Origin: Phycisphaerae bacterium
GTDB lineage: Bacteria; Planctomycetota; Phycisphaerae; Phycisphaerales; SM1A02
Assembly: GCA_018665385.1 (NCBI GenBank)
Contig: JABJDN010000050.1
Location: 1-5,938, forward strand
DNA: 5,938 bases
Reading direction: 5' to 3'
Part shown: one piece after another, positions 1-4,711 of the stretch
How positions within the stretch are numbered: the stretch's first letter is position 1
How the letters are laid out: each line of letters opens with the position of its first letter
Position numbers and translations under genes: made by a program
The notes under the pieces: generated by a model
Told to the model about the DNA's origin: nothing
Databases searched by the model: none
What the model saw: only the letters and a program-made list of their open reading frames with translations

Positions 1-139
1 CATTCTTCTTAGTGAAGCAAGGAGATTCGATAACCAAGACTGGATCTGTTAATGCTTGATGAACTTTATCTTGTTCAATCACTAAGTGATCGCTTGTGGG
101 TGTAGATTTGTTCCTGTTCTTCTTTGCCATGAGCTGCAT
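1..139 (-). CDS. 5' part of an unrecognised protein gene, truncated by the window edge
   Basis: An open minus-strand frame starts at ATG 139-137 and stays open to base 1, giving about 46 residues (begins MQLMAKKNRNKS, ends PCFTKKN at the edge). A GGGGA purine run ends five bases before this ATG, a good ribosome-binding distance. A second in-frame ATG at 130-128 (MAKKNRNKS) is 14 bases from that run and fits less well. The N-terminus is basic (KKNRNK) and is followed by a hydrophilic stretch and then a short beta-like segment (PVLVIES). There is no signal peptide or membrane helix in the visible part. I do not recognise the family. It lies downstream of ndk on the same strand, 169 bases from the ndk stop, so it could be co-transcribed or have its own promoter. 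Being real is favoured by the ribosome-binding site and the uninterrupted frame, but the fragment is short. Confidence 0.55.
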   Translation of the reverse strand, partial: MQLMAKKNRNKSTPTSDHLVIEQDKVHQALTDPVLVIESPCFTKKN

Positions 140-165
140 TTCATTCCCCGGTTGTTAAGACATGA

Positions 166-183
166 ACGCACGAAACACGCACG
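166..183. repeat. Short tandem direct repeat (ACGCACG x2) upstream of the left-edge gene
   Basis: ACGCACG occurs at 166-172 and again at 177-183, so the two copies are offset by 11 bases, about one helical turn. They lie 27-44 bases upstream of the proposed start at 139, in the gap between ndk and the left-edge gene. Same-face direct repeats at this spacing can be operator half-sites, but seven bases is short enough to arise by chance. The rest of the gap (140-308) holds an A/T-rich tract at about 228-247 and a weak CCGC-GATT-GCGG hairpin (minus-strand reading) just after the ndk stop. There is no convincing terminator there. Confidence 0.25.
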
Positions 184-308
184 TCATACCTTCTACGCAG
201 CTCAATTGGAAATGCGTATCGAATTTGCAATTTTTATTAAAAAAACTACAACTTACCCGAAAGGAGTGCTGTTACACGCCCGCAATCGCGGTGGTGCAGA
301 GATAAAAT

Positions 309-785
309 TTACTCGGGTTCGTCACCAGAAAGGTCGTATACCCAGCCTTCATTCGCCCGGTCCCATGCAATTATCTCGCCATCGTTGAAGAAAAGAGCCA
401 ATTCCTTACTTGCCGCTTCTGGGCTATCAGAGCCATGAATCAAGTTAAAACTATTTGAAACGCCAAAATCACCGCGAATTGTTCCTGTTGCTGCTTGGGA
501 ACCAAATGTAGCGCCCATCATTGAACGGCAAATGGTGATAGCACCCACGCCCTCGAGGGCGAGAACCAGTACAGGCGATTTTGTCATGAAGTCCACAAGA
601 CCAGCATAAAAGGGTCGTTCTTTGTGGTCTGCGTAATGCGTTGCTGCTACATCAGCAGATATTTGTGTAAATTTTGAACCAATAACTTTGAGACCTTTGT
701 CTTCAAATCGGCTAAGAATTCGGCCCATAAGACCTCGTTGCACTGCGTCTGGTTTCAAAATAATAAGTGTTTGTTCCATGCCCAT
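309..785 (-). CDS. ndk: Nucleoside diphosphate kinase
   Basis: This 158-residue cytoplasmic enzyme moves the gamma-phosphate of ATP onto (d)NDPs through a phosphohistidine, balancing (d)NTP pools. Family residues are visible: K11 in ILKPDAV, the PFY motif at 58-60, R87 in ICRSMMGAT, R104 in GTIRGDFG, N114, and the active-site signature NLIHGSDSPEAA with catalytic H117 and E123. All appear intact. The protein is longer than the usual 140 or so residues because of a C-terminal extension ending in WVYDLSGDEPE. ATG 785-783 is chosen because AAAGGA lies seven bases upstream and this start puts the conserved lysine at position 11. The ATG two codons later (779) is too far from that site. The frame stays open upstream to 1037, but that part has no Ndk similarity and overlaps the divergent gene. 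The ribosome-binding site lies inside an inverted repeat, suggesting translational control. It is divergent from the topoisomerase VI operon. Confidence 0.97.
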   Translation of the reverse strand: MGMEQTLIILKPDAVQRGLMGRILSRFEDKGLKVIGSKFTQISADVAATHYADHKERPFYAGLVDFMTKSPVLVLALEGVGAITICRSMMGATFGSQAATGTIRGDFGVSNSFNLIHGSDSPEAASKELALFFNDGEIIAWDRANEGWVYDLSGDEPE

Positions 786-789
786 GGCT

Positions 790-836
790 GTATCCTTTGT
801 AAATTCAAAAAGTAAGGGGAAGACTGCAAAGGATAC
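790..836 (-). promoter_or_regulatory. Inverted repeat in the ndk leader that covers its ribosome-binding site
   Basis: GTATCCTTTG at 790-799 and CAAAGGATAC at 827-836 are exact reverse complements over ten bases, separated by 27 bases. In an ndk transcript the promoter-proximal arm (836-827) reads GTATCCTTTG and the distal arm (799-790) reads CAAAGGATAC. The distal arm contains the AAAGGA Shine-Dalgarno sequence (798-793) and ends four bases before the ATG. Folding would bury the ribosome-binding site, as expected of a translational switch or RNA thermometer-like leader. The 27-base loop makes folding slower, and no aptamer is recognised. Alternatively the arms are two binding sites for a DNA-binding protein. 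Confidence 0.5.
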
Positions 837-843
837 CAAAAAT

Positions 844-857
844 GGCGTTTTTTCGCC
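844..857 (-). terminator. Small GC hairpin followed by a T-rich run, terminator-like, in the ndk leader
   Basis: On the minus strand GGCG-AAAAAA-CGCC (857-844) is followed directly by ATTTTT. The form recalls an intrinsic terminator or attenuator, but the stem is only four base pairs and the T run is short, so efficient termination is doubtful. It would act about 60 bases upstream of the ndk start. If the ndk promoter lies further upstream, as the weak match at 860-888 would suggest, this element sits at or just after the transcription start. Confidence 0.2.
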
Positions 858-859
858 CC

Positions 860-888
860 CTTCTATGCATACTTTCGGTATTCTGCAA
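860..888 (-). promoter_or_regulatory. Possible ndk promoter (weak)
   Basis: On the minus strand TTGCAG (888-883) and TAGAAG (865-860) are separated by 17 bases, matching TTGACA in three of six and TATAAT in four of six positions. A transcript would begin near 853 and carry a leader of about 70 bases that includes the 790-836 inverted repeat. The match is poor and base composition alone could give it. It is listed because no better sigma-70-like pair was found for ndk in this region. Confidence 0.22.
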
Positions 889-892
889 CACA

Positions 893-910
893 GTGAGTAC
901 GGATACTCGC
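893..910. repeat. Inverted repeat (7-bp stem, CGGA loop) in the ndk/top6B divergent region
   Basis: On the plus strand GTGAGTA (893-899) pairs with TACTCGC (904-910) around a CGGA tetraloop, with one T-G wobble. The core GAGTA/TACTC is perfect. It sits seven bases from the next palindrome at 917-930. It could be an RNA hairpin in a long top6B leader or half of a two-part operator. The sequence alone does not decide. Confidence 0.3.
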
Positions 911-916
911 AAAAAC

Positions 917-930
917 GCGTGATTTCACGC
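917..930. promoter_or_regulatory. Perfect palindrome GCGTGA-TT-TCACGC, candidate operator upstream of top6B
   Basis: Six-base arms GCGTGA (917-922) and TCACGC (925-930) flank TT, giving a compact dyad typical of a homodimeric repressor or activator site. It ends 32 bases before the top6B ATG, where the -35 region would fall if the -10 is at 950-955. The half-site motif CACGCC recurs at 955-960, next to the start codon. The regulator is unknown. The site could control top6B, ndk or both. Confidence 0.4.
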
Positions 931-949
931 CACGGAAGGCCCTTACTTT

Positions 950-955
950 TATACC
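950..955 (+). promoter_or_regulatory. Possible -10 element for the top6 operon, implying a leaderless or nearly leaderless mRNA
   Basis: TATACC (950-955), within TTTTATACC, is the most -10-like hexamer near the gene. Transcription would start about seven bases later, around 961-963, which is the top6B ATG itself. In keeping with this, the bases before the ATG (CCACGCCCT) contain no Shine-Dalgarno sequence. No good -35 hexamer is seen 16-18 bases upstream, where the palindrome 917-930 lies instead. The evidence is therefore the hexamer plus the missing ribosome-binding site. Confidence 0.3.
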
Positions 956-962
956 ACGCCCT

Positions 963-2735
963 ATGACCAAAACTAAAACTCCGAAAAAGAAAAAAACTCG
1001 AACGAACGCTACAGCTGAAACAATGGCTGCTGGACAACGCGACATTTCAGTAAGCGAGTTCTTTGCAAAAAATCGTCACCTTCTTGGGTTCGACAATCCC
1101 CGTAAGGCAATGCTTACTGCAATAAAGGAAGCAGTCGATAACGCGTTAGATGCGTGCGAAGAGGCTGGAATCTTGCCACATGTCTATGTGCGTGTGCTCC
1201 AAGTAAATGAAACGAGATTTAAATTGACAATCCGCGACAACGGTCCTGGTATTGTGCGTGAGCAAATTGAAAACATATTCGGAAAACTTTTGTACGGTTC
1301 TAAATTCCACCGATTAAAAATGTCTCGCGGCCAACAAGGCATTGGTATTTCTGCAGCAGGCATGTATGGACTTATGACAACAGGCAAGCCAGTAGTCATT
1401 ATTTCAAAAATAAAACGCAAGAAGGCGCATGAAGTTGTCCTCAAAATGGATACCACTAAGAATAGGCCATCTGTTATTAGCGATACTGAACATGCTGAAG
1501 ACGACAAACTTTTTGCAGAAGGACACGGCACGCAAGTAACAATTGAACTTGAAGGAAAATACCAAAAGGGTCGTCAATCCATCGATGAGTATTTAGAGCA
1601 AACAGCAATTGCAAATCCTCACGCGCAAATTACGTACGCCACGCCAACAAACGAAACCATTGAGTTCCCTCGAGTAATTGATGAACTGCCTGAAGAGCCA
1701 AAAGAAATTAAGCCTCACCCGAAAGGGATTGAACTTGGCACCCTGATACAAATGCTTGAGAGAACAGACCAGCGACAACTTGGCGGTTTTCTCACGAAAG
1801 ATTTCTGCAGAGTCGGCGCAACCAAGGCAAGAGAAATTGCCAAAGGTGCAGATTTGACTGGCCAATCATGGGTCAAAACCATTGGGCATACCGAGGCAGA
1901 AAAACTCTACGATTCGATTCAAAAGACTCGAATCATCGCACCCAATACTGACTGCCTTGTGCCGATCGGTTCAAAGGCGTTACTTGCTGGCTTGTTAAAA
2001 GAAGTAAAAGCAGAATTCTTCGCAGCCTCAACTCGTCCACCAAATGTCTATCGTGGGAACCCGTTCCAAATTGAAGTTGCAATTGGGTACGGCGGTGGAC
2101 TGGGTAGAGACGACAGTGCAAAGGTTCTTCGTTTTGCGAATAGAGTTCCTTTGTTGTATTCACAATCGAGTTGTTGCTCGTTTAAAGCAGTTGCTGAAAC
2201 TTCATGGAAAAACTATGGACTTACACAACCGAGAAATTCCATTCCATCTGGCCCACTCGTTGTCATGGTACACATGGTCAGTGTGTGGGTTCCATTTACA
2301 AGTGAATCAAAAGAGGCTATCGCAGATTACGATGAAATTCGCAAAGAGATGAAACTTGCATTGCAAGAGTGCGGAAGAAAACTAGGCACATACCTTCGAA
2401 GAAGAAAGCGCATGGCGCGTGAATCCGAGCGTCGAAGCGTATTCGAACGCTACATCGGCGAAATATCAAGATGTTGCAATTCACTCGTTGGTGCAGATAC
2501 CGACAAGTTATACAAAGCCCTACTCAAACAAGCGAAACGCAGAACTGACGATGCCGATGCCGAACTTGACGACGAAGGAAATATTATTGACGATGGCGGT
2601 CGCCTTGGTAATGACGATGATGTCATTATTGTGGACGATTTGCAGGATTTGCCTGAACAAGAAGACACGTTATTCGGCAAGTCCGCAAAGAAAAAGAAGA
2701 AAAAGATTACAAAAAAGAAACGGGGTAAAAAATAA
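963..2735 (+). CDS. top6B: DNA topoisomerase VI subunit B (GHKL ATPase)
   Basis: This is the ATPase subunit of a type IIB topoisomerase; ATP binding dimerises it and gates strand passage by the A subunit. Residues 27-200 form the GHKL fold: N-box IKEAVDNALDAC with catalytic E56 and N60, DNGPGI with D92, the lid RGQQGIGIS (122-130) and GTQVTIELEG (189-198). Residues about 255-330 form the helix-two-turn-helix insert (IELGTLIQML, FLTKDFCRVG). The transducer follows, with the switch-lysine motif WKNYGL (K416) and VPFTSESKEAI. All key residues look intact. At 590 residues it is longer than most relatives because of a basic N-terminus (residues 1-20) and a C-terminal tail that is acidic (about 528-570) and then strongly lysine-rich (573-590). 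ATG 963 has no ribosome-binding site; M21 (1023) is an alternative start, but the basic N-terminus resembles that of subunit A. It overlaps top6A by one base. Confidence 0.96.
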   Translation: MTKTKTPKKKKTRTNATAETMAAGQRDISVSEFFAKNRHLLGFDNPRKAMLTAIKEAVDNALDACEEAGILPHVYVRVLQVNETRFKLTIRDNGPGIVREQIENIFGKLLYGSKFHRLKMSRGQQGIGISAAGMYGLMTTGKPVVIISKIKRKKAHEVVLKMDTTKNRPSVISDTEHAEDDKLFAEGHGTQVTIELEGKYQKGRQSIDEYLEQTAIANPHAQITYATPTNETIEFPRVIDELPEEPKEIKPHPKGIELGTLIQMLERTDQRQLGGFLTKDFCRVGATKAREIAKGADLTGQSWVKTIGHTEAEKLYDSIQKTRIIAPNTDCLVPIGSKALLAGLLKEVKAEFFAASTRPPNVYRGNPFQIEVAIGYGGGLGRDDSAKVLRFANRVPLLYSQSSCCSFKAVAETSWKNYGLTQPRNSIPSGPLVVMVHMVSVWVPFTSESKEAIADYDEIRKEMKLALQECGRKLGTYLRRRKRMARESERRSVFERYIGEISRCCNSLVGADTDKLYKALLKQAKRRTDDADAELDDEGNIIDDGGRLGNDDDVIIVDDLQDLPEQEDTLFGKSAKKKKKKITKKKRGKK

Positions 2736-2737
2736 TG
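2722..2737 (+). promoter_or_regulatory. Coupling junction: ribosome-binding site and TAATG overlap of top6B and top6A
   Basis: The top6B stop TAA (2733-2735) shares its last base with the top6A ATG (2735-2737). GGGG at 2722-2725, inside the end of top6B, lies nine bases before the ATG and can serve as a Shine-Dalgarno sequence. This layout favours re-initiation by ribosomes finishing top6B and so a near-equal yield of the two subunits, as an A2B2 complex needs. Confidence 0.7.
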
Positions 2738-3916
2738 GCGAAGAAAAAAATAACTAAGAAAAAAACGTCGAACAAGACAACTACAAAAGTCGCAGCGACT
2801 CCTCGCAAAAGTGTCGTAGATAAAAAACGCGATGCAGCAACAAAGAAGAAAATAGAGACGCTAGCAACTTCAGTTGTGAAGCGTTCGATGGCTCAAAAAG
2901 AACCTTCGTTTGAAATTCCGACTCGTTCGATTTCGAACATGACCTACAACAAGAAAAAACGCATTCTTGAAATGGGCACCAATACTCAAACAAGGAGCCT
3001 GTTTAATCTAGGGCAATCCCGCAAGTTCATGCAGTCACTCCTTCTTGCTAAAGGTTGCCGTGATTTGATCGACGCCGAAAAAACCCTCAGCCTTCGGGGT
3101 ATGTATTACATGGGCCTGCACACCATACCCGGCACGAAAGAAAAAACATTCAATGACCAGGGCGAATCCGACGGCATTCTGGAAGACTTAGAAGTATCGC
3201 TTGACGGTTTACGCGAAGAGTTGCATATCTTTGCAAAGAAGCGTGGCACGATGGTTGGCAATATTACAGTGGTAGATAACGGCGATGAAATCAATTGTAG
3301 AAAAATGGGCAGTGGCGGATACGCCATCCCGAGTATATGCGAACCCAATGTCATGCAATTTAAAAAATGCGAAGCTGACTTCATTTTGCATGTTGAGAAA
3401 GACACCGTATGGAGTCGTTTTAATGAAGACCGATTTTGGGAAACGCACAACTGCGTACTGACCGAAGGTTCTGGGCAACCGCCTCGAGGTGTTCGGCGCA
3501 TGCTACACCGTATGCATAAGGAGCTTGGCCTTCCCGTATATTGCTTGCTCGATTGTGACCCGTGGGGACACTACATTTATTCGGTGATTAAACAGGGTTC
3601 GATTAACCTTGCGTTTGAATCAGAACGAATGGCGATTCCAGATGCAAAGTTCATGGGCATTCGCTCGAAAGATTACGATCGTCTTGACCTATCTGACGAT
3701 GTCAAAATTGAGTTGAATGATCGCGACATTACGCGTGCGAAACAAATTGCCGCCTACCCGTGGTTTGAAGGTAAACGCGAGTGGCAACGTGAAATTAAAA
3801 CTATGCTCAATAATGGGTTTAAGATGGAAGTGGAATCGTTAATTACCAAAGACATTTCCTATGTCACAGAAGAATACGTCCCGCAACGCCTTAAAGAAGG
3901 CGATTTCTTAGATTAA
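2735..3916 (+). CDS. top6A: DNA topoisomerase VI subunit A (Spo11-like DNA-cleaving subunit)
   Basis: This 393-residue subunit makes the staggered double-strand break through a tyrosine linked to the 5' DNA end and religates after strand passage. It is the homologue of Spo11. Visible landmarks: the winged-helix (CAP-like) domain with the tyrosine motif SLRGMYYM (Y124/Y125; Y125 probably catalytic by analogy with Spo11 and archaeal Top6A), then the Toprim domain with E221 in HVEKDTVW and D273/D275 in DCDPWGHYIYSVI. Between them lie the family segments EDRFWE and GQPPRGVRRMLHR. All metal-binding acids appear present, so the enzyme should be active. The first 40 or so residues are an extra lysine/threonine-rich stretch (begins MAKKKITKKKTSNKT), which may bind DNA or be disordered. 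It overlaps top6B by one base and is probably translationally coupled to it. The sequence resembles full-length archaeal Top6A and not the fused or minimal topoisomerase VIII type. Confidence 0.96.
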   Translation: MAKKKITKKKTSNKTTTKVAATPRKSVVDKKRDAATKKKIETLATSVVKRSMAQKEPSFEIPTRSISNMTYNKKKRILEMGTNTQTRSLFNLGQSRKFMQSLLLAKGCRDLIDAEKTLSLRGMYYMGLHTIPGTKEKTFNDQGESDGILEDLEVSLDGLREELHIFAKKRGTMVGNITVVDNGDEINCRKMGSGGYAIPSICEPNVMQFKKCEADFILHVEKDTVWSRFNEDRFWETHNCVLTEGSGQPPRGVRRMLHRMHKELGLPVYCLLDCDPWGHYIYSVIKQGSINLAFESERMAIPDAKFMGIRSKDYDRLDLSDDVKIELNDRDITRAKQIAAYPWFEGKREWQREIKTMLNNGFKMEVESLITKDISYVTEEYVPQRLKEGDFLD

Positions 3917-3959
3917 TAGTGCTTTTAGTGGCAGTCTAGTTCTCACGCTGTACACTGTT

Positions 3960-3965
3960 TATCAT
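3960..3965 (+). promoter_or_regulatory. Possible -10 element of the response regulator gene
   Basis: TATCAT (3960-3965) matches TATAAT in five of six positions and lies in the 78-117 base gap after top6A. The -35 region (around 3937-3942, TAGTTC) is a poor match. Transcription from here would begin near 3972 and give a leader of about 60 bases containing the hairpin at 3978-4006. Read-through from top6A cannot be excluded, since no clear terminator follows its stop. Confidence 0.25.
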
Positions 3966-3977
3966 TGTTCAGCCCCA

Positions 3978-4006
3978 TGTGTAAGTAACTATGTGTGTTA
4001 CCCACA
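3978..4006 (+). promoter_or_regulatory. Interrupted hairpin in the leader of the ANTAR response regulator gene
   Basis: TGTG (3978-3981) pairs with CACA (4003-4006), and GTAAC (3985-3989) pairs with GTTAC (3997-4001), with a 3:1 internal loop and a seven-base apical loop TATGTGT. It lies just upstream of the AAAGG run (4016-4020). No T-run follows, so it is not an intrinsic terminator for top6A. It covers the GTG at 3995, which argues against that codon as the start of the response regulator. It does not match the two-hexaloop form known for ANTAR RNA targets. Confidence 0.25.
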
Positions 4007-4033
4007 GCCAGAACGAAAGGTATGCTCCACGAA

Positions 4034-4663
4034 ATGACATCACACGAAAACATGCGTACGAATATCGAAGCTCTCGGTTTGCCCGAGCGCCCTGCGCGGG
4101 TGCTTGTTGTTGATGACGAGTTACTTGTAGCGCAAGGCATTATGGCAACTTTAAAGTCTCTTGGGTTTGACATAGTAGGACCATGTAAAAACGGTGCAGA
4201 AGCAATTGCAAATTGCAGAGAAGATAAACCAGACATTGTGCTCATGGATATACAGATGCCCGTAATGAACGGTATGCAAGCTGCGCAAATTATTTTCCCA
4301 GAGCTTGATATTCCAGTCGTGATGCTTACTGCGTACTCAGATGATACGTATTTACAGAACTGCGTTGCTGCAGGCGTGTTTGGTTTTTTGTTAAAACCAG
4401 CCAGTGCAGAACAACTAAGCGCGGGCATTACAGTTGCGTGGGAACGATTCCTTGATCATGTTGAACAACGAAGTCAAATTGTTGACTTAAAACAACGCCT
4501 AGACGACAGGCGATTGATTGAACAGGCGAAGTGGATTATTGTAAAGCGTAAAGAAATCTCTGAACCAGATGCAATGAAACTTCTGCAGAAGCAATCTAGA
4601 AGTTCACGCAAAACTATTGCTGCAGTCGCACGCGCTGTAATTGACAGCGACGGTCTACTGTGA
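4034..4663 (+). CDS. Response regulator with receiver and ANTAR (RNA-binding) domains
   Basis: From this start it has 209 residues. Residues about 21-138 are a CheY-like receiver: acidic pocket D27/D28 in LVVDDE, phospho-acceptor D72 in LMDIQMPVMNG, T99 in MLTAY and K121 in FLLKPAS, all present. A helical linker (about 139-165, begins DHVEQRSQIV) leads into an ANTAR domain (to about 206) with the typical AKWIIVKRKEISEPDAMKLLQKQSR pattern split here as AKWIIVKRKEIS then EPDAMKLLQKQSR. ANTAR regulators (AmiR, NasR, EutV) bind tandem RNA hairpins and prevent termination; phosphorylation usually promotes dimerisation. The start is uncertain: ATG 4034 is 13 bases after AAAGG, ATG 4022 is only one base after it, and GTG 3995 lies in a hairpin with no clear ribosome-binding site. 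All options keep both domains whole. No cognate kinase or RNA target is adjacent on this strand. Confidence 0.93.
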   Translation: MTSHENMRTNIEALGLPERPARVLVVDDELLVAQGIMATLKSLGFDIVGPCKNGAEAIANCREDKPDIVLMDIQMPVMNGMQAAQIIFPELDIPVVMLTAYSDDTYLQNCVAAGVFGFLLKPASAEQLSAGITVAWERFLDHVEQRSQIVDLKQRLDDRRLIEQAKWIIVKRKEISEPDAMKLLQKQSRSSRKTIAAVARAVIDSDGLL

Positions 4664-4675
4664 CAGGCCAGGGTA

Positions 4676-4699
4676 ACTAGAGCAAGCGACGAGTCTAGT
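4676..4699. terminator. Weak inverted repeat between convergent genes
   Basis: ACTAGA (4676-4681) and TCTAGT (4694-4699) form a six-base stem with a 12-base loop in the 48-base gap between the stops of the response regulator and the lipid kinase. Position suits a shared bidirectional terminator, but the stem is A/T-rich and no T-run follows on either strand, so the call is weak. Confidence 0.2.
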
Positions 4700-4711
4700 C
4701 CACCCGCAATA

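Noticed and set aside
140..308. Intrinsic terminator after ndk
   Set aside because: The only stem near the stop (CCGC-GATT-GCGG in the minus-strand reading) is four base pairs and is not followed by a T-run; the T-rich tract lies about 40 bases further on without a paired stem.
86..388. Plus-strand open frame of about 100 codons
   Set aside because: It overlaps the end of ndk and the start of the left-edge gene on the other strand, has no ribosome-binding site, and its Cys/His/Arg-rich composition looks like an antisense shadow.
688..966. Plus-strand open frame of 92 codons across the ndk start and intergenic region
   Set aside because: It lies antisense to the conserved Ndk N-terminus and shows no family resemblance.
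786..1037. N-terminal extension of the ndk frame by 84 codons (to 1037)
   Set aside because: It has no Ndk similarity, overlaps the start of top6B on the other strand, and ATG 785 has a well-placed AAAGGA while K11 falls at the family position.
963..3916. Topoisomerase VIII or a meiotic-style Spo11 system
   Set aside because: Both subunits are separate, full length and carry the complete Top6A and Top6B domain order, so ordinary topoisomerase VI is the simpler call.
3943..4428. Minus-strand open frame of 161 codons
   Set aside because: It is antisense to the receiver domain, whose motifs are clear; the translated frame is Ser/Ala/Ile-rich without recognisable motifs.
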